A DNA stretch of 64,000 bases from Adiantum capillus-veneris (lineage: Eukaryota > Streptophyta > Polypodiopsida > Polypodiales > Pteridaceae), in assembly GCA_014529385.2 (NCBI GenBank), contig CM043956.1, forward strand, positions 61,145,120 through 61,209,119. The letters run 5' to 3'. This document shows positions 41,280-53,306 of the stretch, in pieces. The notes under the pieces are model-generated. The model saw only the letters and a list, made by a program, of their open reading frames with translations, searched no databases and was not told the DNA's origin. Both the position numbers and the translations under genes were made by a program. Each line of letters opens with the position of its first letter. Position 1 is the stretch's first letter.

Positions 41280-42261
41280 CTAATGTGGGTAGAGTGATAT
41301 ACTCTCCCTTTGCTTTGTTAGTTTCACATCTTTCATACCTTGAGGTTTAGATAGAAAACGGTGTGCCTTGACCCCACCTATGGATGGTTTGCAGGGTACA
41401 TCTTTCTCATTGGTTGACCTTTTTTTGTCCCGCTGGATTTTCACATTGCCCCAATGTAGACCAATATCTGACAAAACTAGTTCCAAAGCCTTGAGAGCGA
41501 CCTGTTATTTAGCTGACTTTTTGATTTTCCAAGCAAAACCAATGTACAAATATGTCAACTTCTCTACAATTCGGCAGAGACCATGCATTGTACAAATATG
41601 GACATTAGCAAGTGGTATATCCAGAACTGGTTGGAAATTAGAGTCTTGATTGTGATGAGTAGGCCTTTCTCCACCACTTTGGGTCCATCATCTTTGCAGG
41701 CTCCATGCAATACAAGCATGGAGACTTTGCCATGGCACCCATTCCACAATTATACATACACTTCAGTGTTTTGAGGTCACCTACAAGATGCCATTGAACT
41801 TGAAAGTCTCCTCTCCCATCTATAGCCAATACCTCTCCTCGATTCATCTGCCTATCAATGATATCTGAAATAGGGGTTTGATGGAACACCCAAAATAAAA
41901 TGTCATGGTCTTCTTTCTTTACCTGCAAGATAATCCTTATGAGAAGGGTAGGTACAATAGAGGTCTTGCTAGAGCTGCAAAATTGGAAATAACTGGATTA
42001 CCTGAAATGCAAGAAGACACCATATGCTTGTTTCTAACTGAACCCTGAAGTATGAAGGGTCATCAGTGGGACATTTGGAAAGAGCCATATTCATTAATGT
42101 GGTTGTAAATCACTCTAGCTTCTTCTCTTTAAGAATCTCACACTCATCTAGCTTCAAAATAAAATGTAGAACGCCACTTGTCTCTTCGAATGTGATATCG
42201 TAGAACTCTACCATTCTAGTTTGCAACAAAGTCAGGTCCATGAAGATATTGTTGTACTCAT
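41280..42261 (-). pseudogene. Unclassified transposase-like relic
   Basis: Minus-strand pieces in several frames: EYNNIFMDLTLLQTRMVEFY (~42240), FQVQWHLVGDLKTLKCMYN followed by SPCLYCMEPAKMMDP (~41830-41700), QPVLDIPLANVHICTMHG (~41640-41580) and LHWGNVKIQRDKKRSTNE (~41460). A VGDLK block, a C-X2-C pair and a conserved PVLDIPLANVHI stretch are the layout I associate with a DNA-transposon protein family, not with a retrotransposon. I cannot name the superfamily. The Tat-like element starts inside it at 42262. Confidence 0.5.
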
Positions 42262-42583
42262 TGATGGCCGGCTTTCGAAACAATGCCCATGAGAACCACG
42301 CCCTAAGAAAGGGAAGGGTTGTTACCAAAAACAAAACAAGCAAAGAAGGTTCTTTACCATTCACCATACCCCCCCAAGGTTAGCCACCAATGGGGAGCCG
42401 CCAGATTGGTCACACCCCTCCAATATCACCACAAGACGATCTCTCTCTCACTGCCCGGCCCCGCCCATATTCTCTCTCTCTTACACACCTGCTGCATCAT
42501 CCGGCCGGTAGGCACCGTTGGTATCTCTGCCACACTTCAGTCGGGCGGGCCGCCATAGATAGTATCCTCCCTCTCTCTCCCAA

Positions 42584-42639
<56 letters not shown>

Positions 42640-43249
42640 CACTCCAAGCCCGATGGGCCGTACCCCCACCTCCTCTAGTCCTCAATGATCCCTCCCCCCC
42701 CCCCCCCCTCCTCTTGGCAGACCATTAGCCTAAAAACACCCCCCCCCCCTTTATCTACACCTAGCTCTCCCCCCCCTCTCTCTTGGAAGTAATCACGGCG
42801 GGCCTTAGGGCAACTATCACCTCACCCTCCCTCAATCTCCCTCACCCTCTCTTCTCTCTCCCCTGTAACCCCCATCATATCCTCTCTCTACCCTATCTCC
42901 TCCAAACCCCTCTCACTCTCTCTCCCTCCCCTCCCTTGGTGGGAACCACCCCTATCTACTCTCTCTCTCTCCTCCTCTCGTTGACTAAAACACCCCCCCC
43001 TCTCCCCTCCTTGTCGCGCCCGATGTCCACTACCCCCGCCCCCGGGCCTTGCGCTCCTTCCCTCCTGCCGCGCACGGTTCTGCCATACACCGCACCCCAA
43101 CCCTATTCCCTCATCTCCTCCCTCACCATCTCCCCCCCCCCCCCCCTCCCCCACTCTCACTCCCTCTCTCGCTCTGTCTCGTCCGCGCCCTATCCGGCTC
43201 CACAGCAACGCAAGCTCGCGCACCCGCTACATTGCCGCAACCGCACGCT

Positions 43250-43286
<37 letters not shown>

Positions 43287-44411
43287 ACACACACACACAC
43301 TCAATACACACACACCCACATGCTTATACACACACACACACACTCAATACACACACACCCTTTTCTTCACCATCCTCACCCCCCCCCCCCCCATTTTCTG
43401 CATCGTTTGCACTGCCAAAAATCAGAAAAAAAATATAAATATAAATATAAATATATATATATTGCATACAAACCTGTTCCCACCGCACGCTTGCGCACAC
43501 ATACAAATACACACACACACTCACGCATGCACGCACACATATACATATATACATACACATCCGCCCACATACACATACGTCCACACACACGCATATACGC
43601 ACTACAAATACAAAAAAAACAAAGGATTCCACGACTACGACGACAACAAAAAAGAAGGAGGACTCAAAGCACGCGCCGCCAACAACAAAAAGAAGAAATG
43701 CGCCGAAGGCATGCCCCAGTCGACCCCGAAAAGAAGTACGCTCTACACCGACGCACCGGCAACACACCATTTGCGAGCAACACGCAAGCACAACGCCAAT
43801 TTCAGTAATTTATAGGTTATTTTCATTATTTCTTCAGTTTTCACCAAGCTGTTGTTTAAAAATCCCACTTTGTAAATTTCCTCTCTCTAGGTGATGGTCA
43901 CAAAGGCCCACCTAGAGATTCTCATCTTTTAATAACTTCCCAAAACAAAGCAAGGGTCAACCACACCGGGCCCACCACTTGCTTTGTTCCCCGATTAAGC
44001 TTACCCTAATCACACCGGGATTACCATAATCCAAGCAGCCAACACCTATAAATTGGCACTGAGAGGTCACTATCGGGGGGGGGGGGGGGAGTTCATGAGA
44101 AGTCAGCGCTTGGTAGAGTGTAGTGGGAAGAGTTGACACTATCACCATCACAGGGAGGGGGCTTGTGTGTTGGGCTTGCCTTGGGAATTGCACCATGCGA
44201 AGGGAGCCACGTCCACCTCTCGACTCCAATGGTCGATGCACACACGTATACACGCTCTTGATAGCAAGCTTCACAATCATTGAGTCGTCTTAGAGAGCGC
44301 ATCAAGTAGGTTGCACCATCTTTTCTCCCTACCTCTCTACCACCACGTCGTGCCATTTGTAAATACTGCAGAAATAATTCTCCCTCACACCCCCGAGGGT
44401 TTTCATCATTG

Positions 44412-44500
<89 letters not shown>

Positions 44501-44660
44501 GTGTAAGTTTGTGGTGTGCATATCATTGCGGTTTGCGTCCTAGCCGCTCAAAGCTAGGTGGTACCCCCTGTTCGCTTTATCGTGGCAGGCTCAAGGCGCG
44601 CCATTCGGTCCCCGGCGTTTTAGAGGCCGTCGGGGCTCGGGGTTCGCTTTGCTCCCGTCA
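42262..44660 (+). repeat. 5' LTR and leader of Tat-like element (right edge uncertain)
   Basis: Only the first ~680 bp can be matched to the 3' copy. Possible primer sites are TTGGTGCCCCCAC near 44662 and TGGTGCCCACTATC near 44718. The region is packed with microsatellites: CT (42588-42637), poly-C (42697-42750, 43132-43146), CA (43254-43360 and 43495-43580), AT (43434-43462), poly-G (44077-44090) and CT (44416-44497). Long open frames here (such as 42783-43808) are simple-sequence artefacts. Confidence 0.6.
44416..44497. repeat. (CT)n microsatellite, 41 units
   Basis: A pure CT run of 82 bases in the LTR/leader of the Tat-like element, the longest dinucleotide run in the window. Confidence 0.97.
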
Positions 44661-44735
44661 TTTGGTGCCCCCACTAAGGAGGGCTTTCTAAGACCCTTCG
44701 GTTTACAATGCTGAAAATGGTGCCCACTATCAATC

Positions 44736-44993
44736 ATGGACGAATGGCTGAAGGAATTTTCTAACTGGAGGACGGAAAAAGAGGAGACGAAGGAGGCATT
44801 AGCCGCCCTTATTGAAGTACTACTGCCAGGCTGCAGTGTCGTCAGTATTCAAGAGGTAAATTCTCCATCTCGTGTTGCTCGTTCTAACCATAAATTGAGA
44901 GCATCAGGTGGGAGGTCGATGAAGTGCCATCATTGTTGTCAACCAAGACACACTGTCAATGAGTGCCAGCAACGAAGGCAGCGAAAGGGCTGA
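44736..44993 (+). pseudogene. Zinc-knuckle ORF at the start of Tat-like element
   Basis: An 85-codon frame, MDEWLKEFSNWRTEKEE..., ending with CHHCCQPRHTVNEC (C-X2-C-X4-H-X4-C) and a basic tail. In ordinary gag the knuckle follows the gag core; here it lies 1.2 kb before it, so this is either a separate small nucleic-acid-binding protein or a rearranged gag. Confidence 0.55.
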
Positions 44994-45163
44994 AATCGTC
45001 TACATCGACATTCATCGCGAAGAAGTCATTCACATCAAAGAAGGAAGAAAACAGTGAGGCCTCTTTTCCCTAAAGAAACTGCAGTCAAAGTTATAACTCC
45101 AAAGTGGCCTGAAAGAGCTGCTCGAACCAAATGTAAGGAGAAGATAAGCCAGTCTGGAAACAC

Positions 45164-45930
45164 ATGACCCCGAAGGTAGAAGCATCTGGCCAAGCAAGTG
45201 CTTCAAGCTCAGAAAGCCGGGTTGTACCCAGCTTGCCAAAGAGGAATTTTGAAGCTAAGCGGCGGAAGGTCGCCTACCGATTTTCACGATGCATGCGAGT
45301 GCTACCAATCCACTTCCACAATCCTAAAGAAGAAGTGGCAAGAAGATTTCCATGTCCTAGGGAAGAGTGGTTCGGTTACTGGTCTCGCTGTTTTGGAAAG
45401 CGAGTGGAGGATCTTCCTCCTTCTCCTGTACAACTTATCCTGAAGAAGCTTTCTACCACGGGTGAAACCCAGTGGGTTGGGGACAAGTTGCAACTGAATG
45501 GAGTAGAATTCATGCAACACGCCGACTATGGAAATTATCTGCAATTGCTACTAGCCAAGAGGCTGGGAGTGTTCAGACGCGTCGCCATCACCCCGTACAT
45601 ACTGAGCAACGAAGGAAAGGTAGAGCCCATGAAAGGCAACGACCTCTTGTGGATGTGTCGACTCATCAACACTGGCACGGTAAGAGTATAAGTAAGTATT
45701 ACACCCTCTGTGCATGATGGAAAACGGGCCGACGGCATTCTCGTTCACATTCTTGCAGCATATGCATGTGAATATCTATGTAGATAGGAAAGTCTTCTAC
45801 CAACAGAAGATCATATACCTATTCGGTGCGGCCGTACTAGGAGAAATCCTCAATTCCCCGAACCCTATCACTCTCCCCATATTGGATTACCATCATTCCT
45901 TTAATGTTTCTATCTTTATCATGTTTTAAC
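45164..45930 (+). pseudogene. Extra ORF with an intron upstream of gag core
   Basis: A 175-codon frame (RFPCPREEWFGYWSRCFGKR, LLLAKRLGVFRRVAITPYIL) reaches a clean donor at 45680 (GGCACG/GTAAGA). A 79-base intron ends at 45758 (TTCTTGCAG), and the next exon HMHVNIYVDRKVFYQQKIIY continues in phase. I do not recognise the domain. Its position before gag recalls the extra ORF1 of Ogre/Tat elements, or it may be a captured host exon pair. Confidence 0.5.
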
Positions 45931-46149
45931 CTATCCACCCACCCCTGTAAAAAGCCGCTATGAGCCGCTACTGTTGTTAATGTTAAAAAAAAAAAAAAGG
46001 GTTTGTAATTTCCTGAGTCACTACCATGGCAAGTGTTTCTTTTGCCCACGTTCAGTGAAAAGAAGGGAGAGGATCTCACCACCGACTTTTTGGATGATTT
46101 CGACATTGCTTGTGTCGTCTCCAACAAAGATGAGGACGCTTCATGACTT

Positions 46150-46888
46150 AGAATGTTTCCTCTACTGATGAAAGTAGAGGCCAAATCCTGGTATAATGTA
46201 TTGCCCCAGGCTACCAAGAATGCATGGGATGTATTAAGGGATGCTTTTGTAAAGAGGTTTGGTGGAGGCACAACCTTGGAGAAGCTATAGCAGCTACTGA
46301 CAGAATTAAAGCTAGGAGGTATGTTAGAGTATGCCACCTATGAGTCCAAATTTGTGGACTTATGAGAGATGGGTTGCCTCACTGGAGGAAGGCGAAGGAG
46401 CGCCTAATTTCCTAAAGAAGGGCCATTTCATTGCTGATTTATGGTCGCCGCTTAAAGAGAAGGTGAAGGGAAGGTTTCCTGCCATGGATGCTCACATCAA
46501 GGGGCAACGAATCTCAAATGTCTACATAAATGGTGGCGCACAAATATGCGTCATGAGTGAAAAGATGATGCACCATTTAGGTCTAGAGGTAAGTAGGCCG
46601 GCACCCTGCCGAGCCAAGATGGAAAACAATGTAAGAGTGAAATGCGTGGGCATTGTAACTGCGGTCAAAGTAAAAGCATTCAATACAGAAGTGGAGGTAG
46701 ACATCTTCGTCATGCGACACAAAGGGGAGGGCTACCCCATCATTTTTGGGAGGCCTTGGCTTATGGCTATGGAAGCTAAACAAGACTGGAGCACCGGGAT
46801 GATTCAGATGAAGGACGCTAAAGGAAAGTCCATATTCTACGACATGAGGACTGGAAAGCAGCGCAACATGATCTTGGAGGCTTCATAA
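46150..46888 (+). pseudogene. Tat-like gag core and aspartic protease
   Basis: Gag text (VEAKSWYNVLPQATKNAWDV, FVKRFGGGTTLEKL) at 46168-46290 is broken by stops. The frame 46331-46888 then gives a retropepsin-like fold: ISNVYINGGAQICVMSEKMM, then YPIIFGRPWLMAMEAKQDWS. The catalytic D-G/S-G is N-G-G, so this copy is inactive. Confidence 0.75.
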
Positions 46889-46966
46889 GATGAGTCCACC
46901 AGCGACTATTCGTCTACCTCAGGAGAAGAGACAACCACCACCGACGGAAGTGACAGTAGCATCAAC

Positions 46967-48133
46967 GTGATGGGGGTCATTCTTAAAGAACCAAATAGAT
47001 TGACACAATCTAAAACACCCCCGATAAACCAAGAGGAATCATCAGGTATGCAGTCCTTGGAGGATGCAGGTAAGTTACAGAAAATGCTCTCAAATGAGTT
47101 AACCAATGAAGAAAGGAAGGAGTATGTCTCCATGCTAGGTAACTTCACTACTTTGTTCATTGATGGCTATGATAAGATCACAGAAATCACAGTAGTGCAA
47201 CACCACATAAAACTCAAGGAAGGCAGTAAACCCGTAGTACAAAAGCTCAGGAGACTTGGAGTGATCCAACAAGAGGCACTGCTTAAAGAAGTGAAAAGTT
47301 TGCTACAAGCAGGTTTCATCTACCCTGTCGAAGACTCAGAATGGGTCTCCCCAGTAGTAGTCACACCAAAAAAAAATGGTAAGTGAAGAGTCTGTGTGGA
47401 TTATAAACCTCTCAATGCATCCACGAAGAGGGATCACTTTCCCCTCCCATTCCAGGATGAAATTCTCAATGAAGTGGCAGGTCACGAACGATACACAGTG
47501 TGCGATGGCTACTCAGGATACTTCCAGATTAGCATTGTGGAGGAAGATCAGAAGAAGACAACCTTCATCACACCTTGGGGATGTTTTGCCTACATAGTGA
47601 TGCCGTTTGGCCTCACTAACGCCCCGGCCACATTTCAGGGCTATGTGACCTTTGTCTTCCAACCCTACTTTGGAACATCAATACGGGTTTTCATTGATGA
47701 TTTTTGCATCTATAGTTCACGAGCCCTTCATTTAAGCAAAGTCTATGATGACTTAACCAGGCTGCAAACCTTGGGTGGCGAGCTCAACGTGGATAAGTGT
47801 CATATTGGTGAAAGCAAAGTCACTCTCCTTAGTCATGTAATTTTAGCAAAAGGGATCGAGGCTGACCCTAGCAAGGTTCAAGCCCTGGTATCTTTGTCGT
47901 CACCCACCACCGCTAAGCAGCTGGTTTCTTTCCTTCAGAAGGTAAGATACTTAAGCAGGTTCATTCACTTGCTATCTCAAGTGGTCCTTCCCCTACAACA
48001 ACTCACCCAGAGGGATGTCTTCTCATGGAGTGAAGAGAATGAGCAACAGTTTACTGAGGTAAAGCAAATCCTAGCTAAGCTTCCCACTATTTCACCTCCT
48101 AAGTGGGACGAGCCCTCACTCTCTTTTCTTTGA
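46967..48133 (+). pseudogene. Ty3 reverse transcriptase
   Basis: Two frames split by a TGA at 47384 (within KKNGK-RVCVDYKPLNA, where W is usual). Motifs: AGFIYPVEDSEWVSPVVVTP, DHFPLPFQDEILNEVAG, YSGYFQISIVEEDQKKTTF, CFAYIVMPFGLTNAPATF and the catalytic VFIDDFCIYS near 47690. The connection domain ends SWSEENEQQFTEVKQIL, and the usual Ty3 RNase H (DAS...GAVL) does not follow. Confidence 0.9.
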
Positions 48134-48623
48134 TGGAGCATACAAGAGAACAATGGATCAATCTGCAGGCATACTCATTTTCAATGAACAACAAGAAAGA
48201 GTGTTCTCCATCGGGCGGTTATTACACTCCCACTCCAACAATGAAGCAAAATATGCAGCCCTAATTCTTGGGTTGGAACAATGTATTTCACAAGGAATTC
48301 AGTGCCTAAATGTGTTTGGTGATGCTTTGCTTTTGATAAGGCAGATAAATGGCACATGGGATTGTAAGAATCAGGTTTTACTTGGTCAACTACGCCAAGT
48401 TAAGGACCTTTTAAAGAAGTTTGAAGCAGTGAAACTATTTCATGTCCCCATAGTAGAAAATCAGGAGGCAGATGCTCTAGCCAAAGAAAGAATGCAAGAC
48501 GTCCTTGTAGGAGCAATCAAACTGAAGCTACCCCTCTTTCAAGGTAGTGATGTTATGCCTGATGTCATCAGTTTTTTAGATATAGGAGAATGTCCGGAAG
48601 GATACGCCAAAGGCCAGAAATAG
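48134..48623 (+). pseudogene. Plant/archaeal-type RNase H joined to RT
   Basis: After a one-base shift at about 48130 the text reads FDGAYKRTMDQSAGILIF, then SNNEAKYAALILGLEQ, NVFGDALLLIRQINGTWDCK and PIVENQEADALAKE, giving the D, E, D and D of the aRNH fold. This is the RNase H acquired by Tat-clade elements from a host-like enzyme, normally found after the original Ty3 RNase H. Here it begins right after the RT connection. Confidence 0.85.
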
Positions 48624-48668
48624 TGGCTGGTAAGGAAGGCTACTAGGTACCGCCTTGTAAATGACCAC

Positions 48669-49841
48669 TTGTATTGTAAGGGCAAGGATCAAATTCTCAG
48701 GTGGGGTTGCCATGATGGCGTCTGCGGTGGTCATTTTGCTCTAGATATCACCAGTAGGAAGATTCTACAAGGAGGATACTCTTGGCCTAGCTTGAACAGG
48801 GATGTACACCATTGGTGTAAAATATGTAAGGCTTGTCAAGTGGCCAATGATCGCACATTAACCTACGAGCCACAAACTCCTATCATCTCATATGGTTTAT
48901 TTGAGAAATGGGGAATAGATGCAATCGGTTTTTTACCAAGGGCCCAATCAGGTAAAGTATACATCATAGTGGGTGTAGATTACATGACTCAATGGTCAGA
49001 AGCAACAGCCACCACCCGCATTACAACCCAAGAGGTGGCAAAGTTCATTTTTTAGCATATTTGTTGCCGTTTTGGCACTCCTCTTTAGATAATATCGGAT
49101 AGAGGACCAGGATTCATAGGTGATTTGGTGGGAGAACTGATGAAGATGTTAGGCATCACACGCCGACATTCCACACCATACTATCCACAATGCAATGGTC
49201 TAGTAGAGAAGGTAAACGGAATGATTTGCAAAATCATCACAAAGCAGGTGAACAATCACACAGGGGACTGGGATAAACATCTCATGGCAGCTCTTTGGGC
49301 CTACAGAAGAACGTTCCTAACATCACTAGGTTTCACCCCTTTCCATCTAGTTTATGGGAAGGAGGCGATTCTACCCATTGAGGTACAGATAGCCAACTTA
49401 CGAGTTTTGGCTAGCCAGATACATCGTCCAATTGTAAATCTTCGAAACCACATCCTGGATCTAGAGAGACTCCATCTAGATAGGGAAGAAGCAATCAATC
49501 ACTATGCAGTGCAGGTAGAACGACGCCGGTTCACTTTCAATCAAGGGCTTAAAGAAAAGGGACTGGAAAAAGGTATGTTAGTGCTGAGATACGACAGCAG
49601 ATTTGATACCAGGAAGGACAAGAAATTTCAACCTAGATGGGAAGGGCCATTCATCATGAAGAAACGCTATGACAATGGCAGCTATAAGCTGTTGGAAGCA
49701 GATGGGAGAATTCACAAGATTAGGGTCAATGGATGGAGACTGAAAAGGTATTTTCTTACGTTTCATCCAGAATTTATGCTAGATATTCCAGAAGAGGGAG
49801 AACCTCTAACTCCACAGCTGAAGATGCAGAGGAAGGGCTAG
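48669..49841 (+). pseudogene. Ty3 integrase
   Basis: HHCC finger (GHFALDITSRKILQGGYSWP, CKICKACQ), core WGIDAIGFLPR with the first D, then a TAG at 49053-49055, IISDRGPGFIGDL with the second D (~49097) and YPQCNGLVEKVNG with the E. The frame 49125-49841 stays open through the C-terminal domain (FQPRWEGPFIMKKRYDNGSY). No chromodomain, as expected for a non-chromovirus. Confidence 0.9.
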
Positions 49842-49876
49842 AAGCATGAATGCCTCTAGTCAGATGGGACAGCTAA

Positions 49877-50201
49877 TGATGGCCGGCTGTCGAAACAATG
49901 CCCGTGAGAACCACACCCTAAGGAATGGAAGGGTTGTTACCAAAGAACAAAAAAAAACAAGCAAAGAAGGGTCTTTACCATTCACCATACCCCCCCCAAG
50001 GTTAGCGACCAGTGGAGGGCCGCCAGATTCCATCCAATATCACCACAAGGCGATCTCTCTCTCTCACTACCCGGTCCCGCCCATATTCTCTCTCTCCTAC
50101 ACACCTGCTGCATCATCCGGCTGGTAGGCACCGTTGGTATCTCTGCCACACTTCAGCCCGCGGCGGGCCACCATATATAGTATCCTCCCTCTCTCTCCCA
50201 A

Positions 50202-50252
<51 letters not shown>

Positions 50253-50500
50253 CCGGCGGGCCGTACCCCCACCTCCTCGGGCCGTACCCCCCCCCCCTCC
50301 CCCTTATCTACACCTAGCTCTCCCCCCCCTCTCTCTTGGAAGTAACCATGGCGGGCCTTAGGGAAACTATCACCTCACCCTCCCTCAATCTCCCTCACCC
50401 TATCTTCTCTCTCCCCTCTAACCCCCATCATATCCTCTCTCTACCCTACCTCCTCCCAACCCCTCTCACTCTCTCTCCCTCCCCTCCCTTGGTGGGAACC
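49877..50500 (+). repeat. 3' LTR of Tat-like element, truncated
   Basis: Matches 42262-42940 including a CT run (50206-50247) and stops at GGTGGGAACC, where the left copy continues ACCCCTATCTAC. Confidence 0.88.
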
Positions 50501-51469
50501 TGACATAATAATCAATATCTAATTCTCCTAAATGATTTTCTCATGTTAAACTGATCATTTAATATGGGGAAGTGCCAGGGGAGAAAAAGCTAGAATATTG
50601 GTTAAGCTAGCAGACCGGCCACAGTAGGGATCCAAAGGGGGGGGCCATCTGCAAAAGAGCCATGTGCAACAATGGGCTAAAAAGACCCTAAGGTTCAGCC
50701 CATTAAGACTTCCAAAATGCTAAGGTTCCAAAATTCAAAGGTTGTGTCCAAAGGTCAACCATGGGGGAATTGGATGCTTTGTGTGTGTCAAAAAAGTCTT
50801 TACAAATCCCTACTTAGGAGGGGGCGAGCCTTCCTTGTAGGGGATGAGAGAGAAAGTCACACACACACACACACAAGCTCCCTTTACACAAAGGGAATGA
50901 GGGACACATGTCAGCTCCCTAGCCCAAATGAAGACTAATGGTTTATTGCAAGTAGATTAATTACTTAATGCAAGTAGATTAATTGTATTGCAAGGTAGAT
51001 TAATTATTGCTTTAAGCACAAGTTGATGCATAAAATTATACATCTTCATGCACTCAAATGATTTAGGGAACACAAAGATTAATGATGTTCACAAGTTCTT
51101 GATTGTTTCCAAGCTAAGATTGATTGTTGAAATTATGCAAAATCTTGGTGTGTGAACCTTCCATCTTCATATTGCCAAGGAGGTCTCAAGGAACACAAAG
51201 ATTGTATTGTACCAAGTCTCTCTTAATGAGAGAATCTATAATACAAATGCCTTTTGGAGGGGGGACCGGCTCCACATAAATCCGGTCCTCAACTGTTGTC
51301 ATATTCTCTACACTCTCTCTCTTGTAAAAGTATTGTTCATGCCTAGTTAATTAAGTGTTATGATAGAGTTGCTACTACCAATTAAGTTCACCCTCTATGC
51401 TCTCAAAATTGCTCACTCTAATTCTCTTAATTCCGCTATTCTCTAAGTTCATAGGCCATTCCCATTACA
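50501..51469 (+). repeat. Diverged chromovirus LTR inserted in Tat 3' LTR
   Basis: Begins TGACATAATAATCAATATC and ends CCCATTACA. It aligns with the 1.6-kb LTR at 19468 but lacks about 600 bp from the middle and is more diverged. Flanks do not match (GAACC left, GTAAT right) and the rest of the Tat LTR is missing on the right, so this is not a simple solo LTR but the product of a deletion or recombination. Confidence 0.85.
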
Positions 51470-52100
51470 GTAATCATCCCAAGAAGTGGTAGACAATCTA
51501 TTTCTACAACCACATATGCACCAATTAGGGACTCTTTCCCATTTTTCAAGGTTGTAACCATACCCCATTAATCTTTTTTTATATGTGGATAGTTTCTTCG
51601 GTGATCACTTATTACCTTTGCTCCAAATTTCACCACATACATGTGTCCTTGTTCATCATCTTGCCCTATTTCCCATCCAATTATTGTAGGATTGGTGTCT
51701 ACTATCACAATCACTGGCCTTTTACACTCTCGGGTAGGTCACCTAATAAAAATGTAACCTATCACGTGAGTTCAACAGAAGGGTATTTAAAGCTCTTGAA
51801 ACTTACAGCAATATATATACAAAAGGCCATTATTTTTTCAAGTTTGAAAAAAACTTACAGATTTTAAATGAAAAGGGTACATTATATTCTTAACAAAATT
51901 CACAGATAAGGGGTTTTACAAAATGATCAATTGTAGTCTTTTCTAAAAAACTTAACACATTCAAAAAACAAAATGAGATAGAATCAATTCATTGGTTTTC
52001 TAGCCATGCTACATTATTTATCCACATCAGGTACATTCAAATTGCAAGTAATCTCCACAAATATTATCGCTTCTATATTTTTTATGGTAAAACACATGAT
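51470..52100. other. No gene seen
   Basis: AT-rich spacer without supported coding or repeat structure. Confidence 0.5.
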
Positions 52101-52124
52101 ACCCATTTTGCTCAGCATTGCTTC

Positions 52125-52560
52125 ATGCTCCATCATGGGTGGTTAAAGGAGATTCGCATACTAGTGAAGGAGCATTGGGTGTGGTCAGATGATGTTGAAC
52201 CTTCAAAATATGTCCAACTTGATGACAACTTTGAAGAGTTTGCATATGAAGGGCACCACGATGCTTTAAGTGATGCACTTCACGTCGGTGACAATTTTGT
52301 TGTCATAGATCCTCATGACAATGAGGATCTTGTAAACTTCTTAGTTTTGAAATTTATTGCTGAGAAGCAAAGGTCTAAGGTCTTGATAAGAGATGCATGG
52401 GGAAATGTTTTCCATACTATTTCACTTATGGTCAAGGGAATTTGGTACAAACAGCAAAATGAAATCCATATGAGTTCAAGCTATTGTGTAGTACGCCTGA
52501 AGCTATCTTACAATCCCACCTTGTAGGAGCTATTAAGTTTCCAAAAGAAAATCTCTATTT
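52125..52560 (+). pseudogene. Transposon-associated ORF fragment
   Basis: Coding-like frame: VWSDDVEPSKYVQLDDNFEE, HVGDNFVVIDPHDNEDLVNF, VLIRDAWGNVFHTISLMVKG and IWYKQQNEIH, then a frameshift near 52515 into QSHLVGAIKFPKENL. A VGD..V....DNE..FYVLK block followed by a WG box and a SHLV box matches, from memory, a domain at the C-terminus of large plant DNA-transposon-associated proteins. It may pair with the relic family at 41280-42261. Family assignment is tentative. Confidence 0.45.
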
Positions 52561-53300
52561 GGTAGAATGATTCCTGATGTCACCAAAAGCATATGAGGCT
52601 ATTTATAATAGCACTCCTTATAATATAAAGCTTTCATAAAGCTAATTCAAATTCATGTTTATCTTTGTATGCATTTCTCCTTGACTTCATGTAGTGGTTC
52701 TCTGCTTTGTCGTTTATAGACCCAATGATTATCTCTCTTGAAGTTTCTCAGTGAAAAATACATAACACAAAGTTTTTATGTCTATTTTGGTTCAAGTGTC
52801 TCTATATGTGTTGTCTATGAAAAGTGCCTAATATCGCTTATTATATTAGAAGCAAGAATTAGATATACATTGTAGCTCTAGTACTATAGGGGACTTACCC
52901 TTCTACTAGCTAAAAACCAAGACATGGAATTGACAAGCACTTCTATAACAACCACACTCTATGGACTATGAGGAGCTACATAACCAAGGATATGATGCAA
53001 ACTTGCAATGATAAAATCCACACTGCTTTAGCTAGACATGGATGGGCACCAACTAGAATGGTACTTTTATCTTGCAACTATCAACTATAACCATCTTTGT
53101 GTCTTGAACTCACGTGATATGGTAGTTTTACACATAGTGAACCCCCCGAGTTTACACTCATAGTCTACCTTTCTCAAAGTTGGTGCTAATTGGAGCAACT
53201 CCTTTACCTTTTTCATGGCTTTTACATGTGGATCTGTCCGTTTAAACTTTTGACTCTTTCTAAGAAATTGATAAAGAGAATCAACTACAGGTGCAGAATG
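52561..53300. other. No gene seen
   Basis: AT-rich, stops in all frames, no repeats noticed. Confidence 0.5.
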
Positions 53301-53306
53301 TGCAAT

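Larger units (their letters stand above)
42262..50500 (+). mobile_element. Decayed Tat-like Ty3 retrotransposon with plant-type RNase H
   Basis: Direct repeats at 42262-42940 and 49877-50500 (TGATGGCCGGC start) mark the LTRs; the right copy is cut at 50500 by another LTR. Between them lie gag, protease, RT, RNase H and integrase in plus orientation, split into many frames. RT and integrase are of Ty3 type. The RNase H is the plant/archaeal-like kind known from the Tat clade. Extra coding text with an intron lies before the gag core, reminiscent of the extra ORF of Ogre elements. Confidence 0.85.

Noticed and set aside
42783-43808. 341-codon open frame in plus strand
   Set aside because: Translation of CT, C, CA and AT simple repeats in an LTR; no protein-like composition.
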